A program made the position numbers and the translations under genes. From the NCBI GenBank assembly GCA_004322015.1, contig SCQT01000102.1, positions 1 to 64,000 of the forward strand: a DNA stretch of 64,000 nt, given 5' to 3'. The DNA comes from Chitinophagaceae bacterium (GTDB lineage Bacteria; Bacteroidota; Bacteroidia; Chitinophagales; Chitinophagaceae). The number at the start of each line of letters is the position of its first letter. Position 1 is the stretch's first letter. Below, in pieces: positions 1-8,231 of the stretch. The notes under the pieces were generated by a model. That model was not told the DNA's origin. It saw only the letters and a program-made list of their open reading frames with translations, and ran no database searches.

Positions 1-75
1 GCATCTGATTATATAGAAAAAAGTTTTGAATACAAGTTCTTAGAAGAGATTGGATTAAAAGAGCCGTTTTTATAG
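1..75 (+). CDS. 3' end of a CDS that begins upstream of the window
   Basis: The frame starting at base 1 is open for 24 codons and stops at TAG 73-75. The encoded tail has a strongly charged, helical composition (ending in EEIGLKEPFL) typical of a real protein C-terminus. A hairpin terminator follows at 121-139, which supports a gene end here. The family cannot be recognised from so short a piece. Confidence 0.4.
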   Translation, partial: ASDYIEKSFEYKFLEEIGLKEPFL

Positions 76-120
76 GATAGGATCAATGTTATTAACTTGA
101 ATCTTTTGTAAGAGAAAGGG

Positions 121-139
121 TTTTGCCCGAAGGGCAAAA
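121..139 (+). terminator. hairpin terminator after the partial upstream gene
   Basis: A perfect 8-bp stem TTTTGCCC/GGGCAAAA closes a GAA loop. It lies 46 nt after the stop codon of the partial gene. The stem's own A/T ends stand in for the U-tract on either strand, so it could act in both directions. Confidence 0.5.
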
Positions 140-235
140 ATATGATTTCAAAAATGTTACAAGTTATTGAGCAAGCCCTAATTAAATGACTATCAATTAG
201 CTGTAGGGAAGATACCACCGGCAGAATACTTGATA

Positions 236-466
236 GATTAAGTATGGATTAAGTATGGATTAAGCATGGTAAAAGCGCACTAAGAGTATCAATGAGTAAA
301 GTGTACCTACGGGGGTTAGGGAAAGATGAGGCATGGACATAGCCTGCAAAAGGAGGGTAACTCCCTGTCTTCTCCCTACCTTCTCCCTACCTTCGCCCTA
401 TTAAAAGCGCACTAAGGGTATAAAAGAGCCGGAGCTATCTGCTGGGTTAGGGAAGGGTAAGGCAAT
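236..466. repeat. decayed 11-bp tandem repeat field
   Basis: About 21 units of 11 bp can be laid end to end without losing phase. Units 1-3 (236-268) are GATTAAGTATG, GATTAAGTATG and GATTAAGCATG. Units at 368-400 are variants of CCTTCTCCCTA. The word TAAAAGCGCA followed by CTAAG occurs at about 270 and 402, exactly 132 bp (12 units) apart, which suggests an older higher-order duplication. The same words recur in the 11-bp array at 42195-42271. The region has no convincing gene. It accounts for most of the gene-poor stretch 76-527. Confidence 0.65.
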
Positions 467-527
467 AGACCGTCTATATCACTTGAAACGGCGAAAAAAG
501 AATAGATAAATAAAAATACTTTATAAT

Positions 528-779
528 ATGAAAAGAGTAACAGTTTTTTGCGGTTCAAGTGAAGGGAATGAAGAGATTTATTGGAGAACAGCCACACTGC
601 TTGGTGAAACATTGGCTCAACAAAATATTGAATTAGTATATGGCGGTGCAAAAGCAGGGCTTCCGGGTGGCTTTGGGATATTGGATGAAGTTTTTGAAAT
701 GCTGACCGGGGCTCAATTGGGTCTGCATAAAAAGCGTTTTTATTTTTTGAAGAATTATGACTCAAAAACTATATCGTAA
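528..779 (+). pseudogene. internally deleted and truncated LOG-family (cytokinin riboside monophosphate phosphoribohydrolase-like) gene
   Basis: The start MKRVTVFCGSSEGNEEIYW and the stretch ELVYGGAKAG match the N-terminal half of LOG (TIGR00730) proteins. This runs directly into LPGGFGILDEVFEMLTGAQLG, which in intact members lies roughly 60-70 residues further on. The block between, which normally carries the Arg/Lys nucleotide-binding residues, is missing in frame. The conserved PGGxGTxxE motif has Ile in place of Thr. The reading frame ends at 83 aa, less than half the usual length of about 190 aa, and overlaps the end of the convergent TonB receptor gene by 18 bp. This is most likely a dead gene, although the frame is still open. 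An assembly error is the alternative. Confidence 0.7.
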
Positions 780-3700
780 CCCCAATTGCATTCCCCACAC
801 CCTTGATGAACTGATGTCCGGAGTGAAAGCCTGAGTGGCCAATTGTCCACTGTATTTATTCATCTGAAATTCAGGTTGTCCTTTTGAATCCACACCTTTA
901 AATATCAAAGGATTATTGATAGTGTACATCTGGCTATAGCCCCAGTTTTTCCATTTGCTGCTGATCAGGTTGGGCAGGTTGATCATATCGAGGCTTATCT
1001 CTATGGTATGACGGGTTCCTCCTTTAGACTTAACGAAAAAGTCTTGTAAGATTCGCATATCCAATTGATTGAACCAGGGAGTCAGGGCAGTATATCTGTC
1101 TGCATATTTCCCTTTATGTTTTTTCAGATAAGGGCTGCTGTTGATGAATTGATCATAAGCTGCTTGTTGCTGGGCTATGGTAGAGATGATATTACCACTT
1201 TTATCCGTAATATTTATGAACGGTACGTCAGCCCCGCTTTTGTATATATACATAAGTTGTTGATTCCCGTCTCCTACAATGCTTCCATTATACACATAGC
1301 TATAGTTGGAGAGACTCATACCCTGGTAAAACAACGAAATGGTGGTAGCCATGTGATTCACATATTCAATATGATAAGAAAGGTTAGCCAGGAGACGGCT
1401 CGGAGTCGCATATTCAGAGCCTCCTAATTCGGGGTCATTAGTGGGGCCCACATTATTGATGGATTGCCAGGCTGAGGTAGCGCGGGATCCCGGGTTGGGG
1501 CTTACCTCTTCAGCTTTGGTGTAGGTGTAAGCTATTGATCCATAAAAACCATTAGAGAAGGATTTGGATATTTGTATAGTACCGAACATGGAATACCCTT
1601 TAGGAGTATTTTCAAGGAGAATTTCCTGTCCCAGATTCGGATAATAATTCAAGGCTGCGCCGGTTTGTGTAGATGGATAATATGGGCGGGGATCCAATCC
1701 GCTGAGGGTACCTGTCGGTGGCATCAAATTGACATTGACCATTCTCACCGCATGGATATCTTTTGTAAACTCCAGATCTGCCGAAGCAGTAAATCCGTAT
1801 CCCAATGACTTATCAGCCCCTAAATCAGTTCTCCACACTTCCGGAAATTTGAATTTCGGATCTATCAGCACAAAACTTTGCGGAGCCACCGGTGGATTGG
1901 GTGCCTGGGGAAATAAATTTTTGTATGCATTGGGATCAGGGTTGAAAACAATCCCCTTCTGTGCAATGGCTGCGGGAGTATTCAAATAAACACTACTCTG
2001 GTACATTCCATTATTGGAAGGCATATTGGTCAGCCATACCAACGGGATTTTACCTGTAAAAATACCTGTTCCACCGCGAAGAATCAAAGATTTATCACCC
2101 ATAGCGTCCCATCGAAAACCCACTCTGGGAGATAAATAGACCGATGTTTTGGGCCATTTTCCCGTATTAAAGTGCTCCATCTCTCCTTTACTGTTGGGGA
2201 ATGATAAAGCAGTGATGGCAGGATTACTGATTGGCGGCGTGCCATATACCGGCATATCTGCACGAATTCCCAAGGTTAATTTTAATTTATTGTTTACCTG
2301 GCATTCATCCTGAGCATAAAGGCCTGTCTGTCCGTATTTCAGGTTGGCTGAGAAAACTTTGGATTGGCCATAATAGGCATAAGTAAGACCGTAATAAACG
2401 GGTGGCGCATCATTCAGGAAATCATTTAATGAATTGTAAATATAGTAACTGTTGGATCCTCCCATAAACATGTTCCCCACCCGCTGATGTTCGTAAGTAG
2501 CTCCGAAAGTGAAAGTATGTGCTCCTGCAAAGAGGGTGAAATTATCCGTCAGATCCAGCACATTGTTGATCACTTCATTATTATTTGTAAATGGATCCGT
2601 GCCGGCGCTTAGCTGGTTCTGTCCTGCTCCGTTGAAAATGTCAATAGTCGGGAACACCTGTCCTCCCGGTATCGTACGTTTATCATTAATATGTGTATAG
2701 GTTGCCAGGAACTGGTTTGATAGTTTACTATTGAAGTTGCTGTTCAACTCAGCGGAGGCGGTTTGAACTACGTGATTAGTTCCGTAGTTGGAGTTCGCAA
2801 ATGACATGGATTTACTGCTGAAACGGTTATTGGGCAAACGGGATAGCGAATTGGCCTGACTGGTTACAAAAAACTTTCCATTGGTTGGGTTGCTGCTCCC
2901 GTTGAGCGGTGACATATCTGAGCCCCTGAAATCAGTATATTTCACTGTCAGTTTATGCACGGAACTGATATTCCAGTCAGCTTTAGCCAATATTTTATGG
3001 TTTTTGGTAACAAAATTGGGGAAATCCTGATATGCTCCGGTATTATAATTGTATTTGCTTTTCAAGTACTGGGAAAGCGCCTGTAATGAATCCACCGGTG
3101 TGGAAGAAGGATTCCCTGATGAATTTGATCCGGCAGCGGAATAGGTAATTCCCTGTGCAGACTGATTTTCTATTTCCCCATTTACAAAAAAGAATAATTT
3201 ATTTTTAATAATGGGCCCGCCCAGGTTAAAACCAAAAGTTTTATGACTTTGCGGAGTAGTTGTCAATGTGTATCCATCTACTGTTTTCCCGTTGAAATTC
3301 TGATTACGGTAAAATCCATATATGGAACCTTTAAAGGTATTGGTGCCGCTCTTGGTAGCCACGTTAATACCGGCCCCTGTGAAGTCAGACTGCCTTACAT
3401 CAAAGGGGGCGATATTGACGGATATTTCGCTTAATGCGTCCACTGAAACAGGGGAAGCGCCACCTCCGGGTAACAGATCGCTTGAAAGCCCAAAACTGTT
3501 ATTCAGATTGACACCGTCCACCTGGATGTTATTATAACGACCGTCACGCCCGCCGAAATCATTGAGACCATCTGTCTGTGGCGTTATTCTGGTAAAATCC
3601 GAAATGCTGCGGTTAATACTGGGGAGTGTGGCCAGTTCCTGCGAGCTGATATTGGTTGAAGCTCCAGTTCTTTCCTGGTTTAACTTCCCGCCGGAAGCTA

Positions 3701-4064
3701 CCACAGTTATTTCGCTGAGCTGCTGACCTCCTTGTGCGAGGGTGGTATTTAATGAATAAGGCTCTCCTAACACCAGACTGATCTGGTTAATGATTTTGGT
3801 TTGATAACCAACGTAGGAGATTTCCACTTTATAAGGACCTCCGATACGCATGTTAGGAATAGTGAATCCGCCATTGGATTGCGTAACGGTTCCATACACC
3901 GTTCCCGAAGGAACATGGGTTGCCTTCACGGTAGCCCCTATTAAAGGCAGGCCCTGTGCATCTTTCACCGAGCCGGTGATGCTGCCGGTGGTAACCTGTC
4001 CGAAAGAATCAGCAACGAATGCAAACAATAAACCAACAATAAGTAAGGGTTTTAACGATTTCAT
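762..4064 (-). CDS. Oar-like TonB-dependent outer-membrane receptor
   Basis: This 1100-aa protein has a signal peptide of about 22 residues (hydrophobic core, then DSFG|Q). A carboxypeptidase-regulatory-like beta-sandwich follows at about 26-110 (GSITGSVKDAQGLPLIGATV, then a VGYQT end), then a plug domain at about 125-235 with the typical NIQVDGVNLNNSFG segment, and a long beta-barrel ending in the aromatic C-terminus RYSF. This architecture is that of the Oar family of Bacteroidota and Myxococcus, which act at the outer membrane in uptake or in protein/adhesin export; the substrate cannot be predicted. No SusD partner lies next to it, so it is not a classical polysaccharide-utilisation pair. 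It is transcribed divergently from ribBA and ends against the LOG remnant. No TAnnTTTG element was found in its upstream region. Confidence 0.85.
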   Translation of the reverse strand: MKSLKPLLIVGLLFAFVADSFGQVTTGSITGSVKDAQGLPLIGATVKATHVPSGTVYGTVTQSNGGFTIPNMRIGGPYKVEISYVGYQTKIINQISLVLGEPYSLNTTLAQGGQQLSEITVVASGGKLNQERTGASTNISSQELATLPSINRSISDFTRITPQTDGLNDFGGRDGRYNNIQVDGVNLNNSFGLSSDLLPGGGASPVSVDALSEISVNIAPFDVRQSDFTGAGINVATKSGTNTFKGSIYGFYRNQNFNGKTVDGYTLTTTPQSHKTFGFNLGGPIIKNKLFFFVNGEIENQSAQGITYSAAGSNSSGNPSSTPVDSLQALSQYLKSKYNYNTGAYQDFPNFVTKNHKILAKADWNISSVHKLTVKYTDFRGSDMSPLNGSSNPTNGKFFVTSQANSLSRLPNNRFSSKSMSFANSNYGTNHVVQTASAELNSNFNSKLSNQFLATYTHINDKRTIPGGQVFPTIDIFNGAGQNQLSAGTDPFTNNNEVINNVLDLTDNFTLFAGAHTFTFGATYEHQRVGNMFMGGSNSYYIYNSLNDFLNDAPPVYYGLTYAYYGQSKVFSANLKYGQTGLYAQDECQVNNKLKLTLGIRADMPVYGTPPISNPAITALSFPNSKGEMEHFNTGKWPKTSVYLSPRVGFRWDAMGDKSLILRGGTGIFTGKIPLVWLTNMPSNNGMYQSSVYLNTPAAIAQKGIVFNPDPNAYKNLFPQAPNPPVAPQSFVLIDPKFKFPEVWRTDLGADKSLGYGFTASADLEFTKDIHAVRMVNVNLMPPTGTLSGLDPRPYYPSTQTGAALNYYPNLGQEILLENTPKGYSMFGTIQISKSFSNGFYGSIAYTYTKAEEVSPNPGSRATSAWQSINNVGPTNDPELGGSEYATPSRLLANLSYHIEYVNHMATTISLFYQGMSLSNYSYVYNGSIVGDGNQQLMYIYKSGADVPFINITDKSGNIISTIAQQQAAYDQFINSSPYLKKHKGKYADRYTALTPWFNQLDMRILQDFFVKSKGGTRHTIEISLDMINLPNLISSKWKNWGYSQMYTINNPLIFKGVDSKGQPEFQMNKYSGQLATQAFTPDISSSRVWGMQLGLRYSF

Positions 4065-4245
4065 AAAAGGAAGTTTTGGATGTTAGGTGTCTGCAAAGAA
4101 AATAAATAATATTCATTCAGAAATGCACATAAAATGAACAAATTGTTATGTTTTAACGGTCCCTCTGCGTGCCAGATATTCAAATATGTCTGAATTCAAA
4201 TGTTTCTAAAAAAAGAGCCGGAATGCCCTATAGTCTAAAAAGCAT

Positions 4246-4253
4246 TAATTTTG
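4246..4253 (+). promoter_or_regulatory. TAnnTTTG -7 element upstream of ribBA
   Basis: TAATTTTG matches the Bacteroidota -7 consensus and would give a leader of about 50 nt before the ATG at 4309. No FMN (RFN) riboswitch could be recognised in the leader. Confidence 0.5.
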
Positions 4254-4308
4254 TCAGGGAATAGACCGGGCATTGGAACATGTATCATTTAAAAACTATA
4301 AAACTAAT

Positions 4309-5511
4309 ATGTTCGACAAAATAGAAGAGGCCATCGAATCCATCCGCCAGGGAAAGATGGTCATCGTGGTGGACGATGAAGACAGAGAGAACGAAGGCGA
4401 TTTCGTAACGGCTGCTGCCAATGTGACGCCTGAAATCATCAATTTTATGTCCATGCATGGCCGTGGACTTATTTGTGCGCCGCTGATAGAAGACCGTTGC
4501 GAGGAATTGAAGCTTAATCTGATGGTTGGCAACAACACGGCATTACATGAAACGCCCTTTACCGTTTCCGTGGATCTGCTGGGACATGGTTGTACCACGG
4601 GTGTTTCTGCTTATGACCGTTCACAAACCGTCAGGGCGCTTATTAACCCTGATACCAAACCGGAAGAATTAGGGCGGCCCGGACATATTTTCCCCTTAAA
4701 AGCCAAAAGAGAAGGCGTACTGCGCCGTACTGGACATACGGAAGCCACCATTGATCTGGCGCGGTTAGCCGGTTTTGAACCGGCAGGAGTGCTGGTTGAA
4801 ATTATGAATGAAGACGGTACGATGGCCAGACTGCCGGAATTAGAGAAAATTGCGAAAAAGTTTAATTTAAAACTGATCTGTATCCGGGATCTGATTGCTT
4901 ATCGCATGCGGAACGAGACGTTGATAAAAGAGGAGGTACGCGTGCACATGCCGACCAAGCATGGAGATTTCGAATTAATAGCCTTCAGTCAGTTAAACAC
5001 CAATGATCTGCATCTCGCTCTGAAAAAGGGCCATTGGAAAGAAGGTGATCCGGTGTTGGTGCGAGTACATTCTTCCTGTTTTACAGGGGATATTTTACAT
5101 TCCTTGCGCTGCGATTGCGGGGATCAATTGGAAAAAGCCATGGAAATGGTGGAAGCGGAAGGGCAGGGGCTTGTGCTATACATGAAGCAGGAAGGTCGCG
5201 GCATAGGACTTTTAAATAAGTTAAGAGCCTATAAACTGCAGGAACAAGGACACGATACGGTAGAAGCCAACCTGATGCTCGGTTTTGATATGGACGAACG
5301 CGATTACGGTATCGGCGCCCAGATATTGCGCTACCTGAAAGTAACCAAGATGCGTCTGATGACCAATAACCCGCGTAAACGCGCAGGGTTGGATGGTTAC
5401 GGGCTCGAAGTGGTGGAAAACGTACCCATCGAAATTTGCCCAAATCCTTACAATGAATTTTATTTGAAAACTAAAAGGGATAAAATGGGGCATGAAATTT
5501 TGAAGGGCTGA
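4309..5511 (+). CDS. ribBA: bifunctional 3,4-dihydroxy-2-butanone-4-phosphate synthase / GTP cyclohydrolase II
   Basis: The enzyme makes both precursors of the lumazine ring in riboflavin synthesis. Residues 1-200 form the RibB domain with the acidic metal/substrate loop [10 protein letters not shown] (22-31). Residues about 205-400 form the RibA domain with the zinc ligands C257, C268 and C270 in the [18 protein letters not shown] segment and the catalytic region after it. The chosen start is ATG 4309, giving 400 aa, the family's normal length. An in-frame TTG at 4273 would add 12 residues without homology. There is no SD, as expected here. Riboflavin synthase (ribE) is about 57 kb away rather than in an operon. 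An 11-bp repeat array follows the stop immediately. Confidence 0.95.
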   Translation: MFDKIEEAIESIRQGKMVIVVDDEDRENEGDFVTAAANVTPEIINFMSMHGRGLICAPLIEDRCEELKLNLMVGNNTALHETPFTVSVDLLGHGCTTGVSAYDRSQTVRALINPDTKPEELGRPGHIFPLKAKREGVLRRTGHTEATIDLARLAGFEPAGVLVEIMNEDGTMARLPELEKIAKKFNLKLICIRDLIAYRMRNETLIKEEVRVHMPTKHGDFELIAFSQLNTNDLHLALKKGHWKEGDPVLVRVHSSCFTGDILHSLRCDCGDQLEKAMEMVEAEGQGLVLYMKQEGRGIGLLNKLRAYKLQEQGHDTVEANLMLGFDMDERDYGIGAQILRYLKVTKMRLMTNNPRKRAGLDGYGLEVVENVPIEICPNPYNEFYLKTKRDKMGHEILKG

Positions 5512-5616
5512 GATGTTTCAGAGTTTCAGGATAGTTCCAGAATAGTTCCAGGACTGTTCCAAAAAACCCGAACAAACCCGAAACCCCAAACCCGAAACCT
5601 CAGACCCTAAACCCGA
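5512..5616 (+). repeat. composite 11-bp array, copy 1 (AGAATAGTTCC block plus AAACCCGAA block)
   Basis: Units AGGATAGTTCC (5528-5538), AGAATAGTTCC (5539-5549) and AGGACTGTTCC (5550-5560) are followed by degenerate AAACCCGAA-type units to about 5616. The array fills the space between the ribBA stop and the permease start. The same two blocks occur in inverted order and orientation at 44994-45137, with an 18-bp identical core, AAACCCGAAACCCCAAAC. Confidence 0.75.
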
Positions 5617-5633
5617 ATAGTTAAATACATCAT

Positions 5634-7085
5634 GTGAAAAAATTAGATAAGCTCATCATAAAAGCATTTGTCGGTCCGTTCGTGATCACTTTTTTTGTGA
5701 CGCTTTTCGTGCTGGTGATGCAGTTTTTATGGAAATGGATTGATGATTTGGTAGGGAAGGGCCTGGATGCATTCACGGTCGGTAAATTGCTTTTTTATAT
5801 GAGCGCTACAATGGTTCCCCTGGCGCTTCCTTTAGCCATTCTGTTATCTTCCATTATGACTTTTGGCAACTTAGGGGAAAACTTTGAGCTGGTAGCCTTA
5901 AAGTCTGCCGGTATTTCTTTAACGAGGTTTATGCGGCCTTTAATTATCCTTTGTTTATTTATTTGCGGCGGAGCTTTTTTGTTCTCCAATTATGTGATCC
6001 CCGCCGCTAACCTGCAGGCAGATTCTTTATTATATGATATAGTTAATTTAAAGCATGGCTTTAATATTCGTCCCGGAATATTTTTTAGTGAAATTGATAA
6101 TATGGCCATAAAAGTGCAGCGTAAAAGTGCAGATGGTGTAACTATTTATGGGGTTATGATTTATGACAGCCGAGATCCCCTGAACAAAAAGCTGATCCTC
6201 GCCAAAAGCGGAAAAATGGAAGAATCAGAAGATAAAAAATTCGTGTATCTGATCTTAAAAGACGGTTGGGAATATGAAGAAAGAGGTAACCGCTCTATGG
6301 ATAATAATGAATTTGTAAGAAGCAGTTTTAAGGAATTCAGGGAGGTCATAGATCTGAGTTCTTTTGCATTATCCCGCACACCTATTGATCTTTTTAAGAC
6401 CTCTTATCAAATGCTGAATGTAGGTCAACTCACCAAAGCCATTGATTCCATTCAAACGCAGCTTAAATTTAATTTGCAGACTGTCACCGCCAACATGAAT
6501 AGCCGATACGCTTTTTCCCGCTGGGGAGACACCGGCTGGCTGAAAACACAACCGCCTCCGCTTAAAGTAGCCGCTTTTGACAGCCTGATAGCTCCGAATC
6601 AATTAGGTTATGTATATGACAGGGTAAAGATGAATTTGAAGGAGATCAGCAATAACATGGGGTTAACCGTCAGTGATTATGACCAGAGAGTGGATTCCAT
6701 CGTTCGTCATAAAATAGAATGGCAGAGAAAATTTACGCTGTCTTTTGCCTGCATGGTACTTTTTCTGATCGGCGCTCCCTTAGGATCTATTATCCGGAAA
6801 GGCGGGTTAGGGACTCCCTTGGTTTTTGCCGTAGCATTCTTCGTAGTATTCCATGTCATATCTACTATCGGTGAAAGGCTTGCCCGCAATAATGTACTGA
6901 CTCCGGGAGGCGGAATGTGGATGGCCACTGTTATTCTGACGCCGATAGCAGGATTTTTGGTTTACAAAGCTTTAAATGATTCTCAATTATTTAATCAGGA
7001 ATTCTATTTTCGTTTGCTCAGGGATATGCGCAGGCTATTACCCTGGAAGAAAACGATTGTGTCAACGGCTTTACAAAGTGAATAA
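5634..7085 (+). CDS. LptF/LptG (YjgP/YjgQ) family permease
   Basis: This is an inner-membrane subunit of the Lpt ABC exporter that lifts lipopolysaccharide out of the membrane. The 483-aa protein starts with a short basic stretch (MKKLDKLIIKAFVGPFVITF), has three N-terminal membrane helices in about the first 125 residues, a large periplasmic beta-jellyroll region, and three C-terminal helices at about 365-455 including the conserved GAPLGSIIRKGGLG loop. The start is GTG 5634. The overlapping ATG at 5632 is out of frame and stops at once. Only one such gene is present, so its partner must lie elsewhere; F or G cannot be assigned. It is probably read through from ribBA. Confidence 0.88.
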   Translation: MKKLDKLIIKAFVGPFVITFFVTLFVLVMQFLWKWIDDLVGKGLDAFTVGKLLFYMSATMVPLALPLAILLSSIMTFGNLGENFELVALKSAGISLTRFMRPLIILCLFICGGAFLFSNYVIPAANLQADSLLYDIVNLKHGFNIRPGIFFSEIDNMAIKVQRKSADGVTIYGVMIYDSRDPLNKKLILAKSGKMEESEDKKFVYLILKDGWEYEERGNRSMDNNEFVRSSFKEFREVIDLSSFALSRTPIDLFKTSYQMLNVGQLTKAIDSIQTQLKFNLQTVTANMNSRYAFSRWGDTGWLKTQPPPLKVAAFDSLIAPNQLGYVYDRVKMNLKEISNNMGLTVSDYDQRVDSIVRHKIEWQRKFTLSFACMVLFLIGAPLGSIIRKGGLGTPLVFAVAFFVVFHVISTIGERLARNNVLTPGGGMWMATVILTPIAGFLVYKALNDSQLFNQEFYFRLLRDMRRLLPWKKTIVSTALQSE

Positions 7086-7151
7086 GTTTTTGTGCCTGCG
7101 AAATTGAATTTTCCTGCTTAAAATGCTGTTTTTTTATAACAAAAAAATATT

Positions 7152-7159
7152 TACCTTTG
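7152..7159 (+). promoter_or_regulatory. TAnnTTTG -7 element upstream of greA
   Basis: TACCTTTG fits the -7 consensus. Transcription would start at about 7163-7166, just before the palindrome at 7168, so the mRNA would carry a hairpin at its extreme 5' end. Confidence 0.5.
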
Positions 7160-7167
7160 TAAATATA

Positions 7168-7204
7168 CAACGCTTCTATGCGCATAGAAGCGTTGCTTTT
7201 TTTT
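7168..7204 (+). terminator. 28-bp perfect palindrome followed by T8
   Basis: Bases 7168-7195 are perfectly self-complementary (arms CAACGCTTCTATGC and its complement). A C and eight T residues (7197-7204) follow directly. This is the shape of a strong intrinsic terminator. It is 83 nt past the permease stop and 64 nt before greA, downstream of a candidate greA promoter, so it could end the permease transcript or attenuate greA. Confidence 0.75.
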
Positions 7205-7268
7205 CTGCTGTCCGTTAAACAGAAAGAAATACATTGTAAGAATACACCCATATAAAATTTGATAAACT

Positions 7269-7742
7269 ATGTCTGACATAACATATGTAACCAAAGAGAC
7301 TTTGGAGCAAATGCAGCAGGAGCTGACGAGGCTGAAAACCAAAGGAAGGGCAGAGATAGCCAAAGCCATTGCTGAAGCGAGGGAAAAAGGTGATTTGAAA
7401 GAGAATGCCGAATATGACGCTGCCAAAGAAGCGCAGGGCTATCATGAAGCGCGCATTGCCCAGTTGGAAGCTACTATTATCAATGCCCGCATCATAAATA
7501 TGAAAGATATTGACATTTCCAGGGTGTCTATCCTTTCGAAAGTCACTATCCTGAATCTTAAAAATCAGAAGCAGATGACTTACCAGTTGGTTTCTGAAAA
7601 TGAAGCTGATATTAAATCAGGTAAATTATCTGTAGGTTCACCCATTGGCAAAGCGCTGCTGGGTAAAAAAACAGGTGAAGTATTTGATGTGAATACACCC
7701 GCAGGAATCTTACAATTCAAGGTAGAGAAAATTGCTATTTAA
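7269..7742 (+). CDS. greA: transcription elongation factor GreA
   Basis: GreA rescues backtracked RNA polymerase by stimulating transcript cleavage. The 157-aa protein has the usual length. The N-terminal antiparallel coiled coil covers about residues 8-75 and carries the acidic tip in EKGDLKENAEYDAAKEAQ, whose Asp/Glu residues coordinate the catalytic Mg. The FKBP-like C-terminal domain (about 80-157) contains SVGSPIGKALLGKKTGEV. It is preceded by its own promoter candidate and a hairpin, and followed 34 nt later by the HIT gene. Confidence 0.95.
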   Translation: MSDITYVTKETLEQMQQELTRLKTKGRAEIAKAIAEAREKGDLKENAEYDAAKEAQGYHEARIAQLEATIINARIINMKDIDISRVSILSKVTILNLKNQKQMTYQLVSENEADIKSGKLSVGSPIGKALLGKKTGEVFDVNTPAGILQFKVEKIAI

Positions 7743-7776
7743 TGGTTAGATCGAACAATGTTAATTTGTAGATATC

Positions 7777-8175
7777 ATGACAGTATTCAGTAAGATCATC
7801 AAGGGTGAGATACCCGGCTACAAGATAGCCGAAGATGATCATTTTTATGCTTTTCTGGATGTGTTTCCTTTGGTTCCGGGTCATACTTTAGTCATTCCAA
7901 AGTATGAAGTGGATAAATTTCTGGACATGAAGGATGATTATCTCAGTAAAGTATTATTGTTCGCGAAGCCCATTGCACAGGCGATTGAGCGTGCTTTTCC
8001 GTGTAACAGGGTAGGGCTGAGTGTAGTAGGACTGGAAGTGCCTCATGCACATCTGCATCTGGTTCCTTTAAATACCATGAATGATATTAATTTTACAAGG
8101 GGAAAGATGAACCGGACTCCCGATGAGCTGAAAGCTGACCAGGAAAAGATATTGAAAGAATTAAACAAACACTAA
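7777..8175 (+). CDS. HIT-family (histidine triad) protein
   Basis: HIT proteins are small cytosolic nucleotide hydrolases or transferases, often acting on adenosine phosphoramidates or dinucleoside polyphosphates. The triad is visible as HAHLHLVPL with H90, H92 and H94. The N-terminal FSKIIKGEIPGYKIAEDD and the HTLVIPKYEVDKFLD segment are also typical. The length of 132 aa is normal. The gene lies between greA and aroC on the same strand with short gaps and may be cotranscribed with greA. The physiological substrate is unknown. Confidence 0.9.
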   Translation: MTVFSKIIKGEIPGYKIAEDDHFYAFLDVFPLVPGHTLVIPKYEVDKFLDMKDDYLSKVLLFAKPIAQAIERAFPCNRVGLSVVGLEVPHAHLHLVPLNTMNDINFTRGKMNRTPDELKADQEKILKELNKH

Positions 8176-8231
8176 ATAGCCATGCCGGACTCCGGGCCTT
8201 CGGAGGTTGAAGCATAGCAATGATCCTCATT

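Noticed and set aside
412-765. 117-aa minus-strand ORF
   Set aside because: Overlaps the 11-bp repeat field and the LOG remnant on the other strand; its composition reflects antisense reading and it has no recognisable family.
4065-4308. FMN (RFN) riboswitch before ribBA
   Set aside because: None of the conserved RFN segments could be found; the same holds upstream of ribE.
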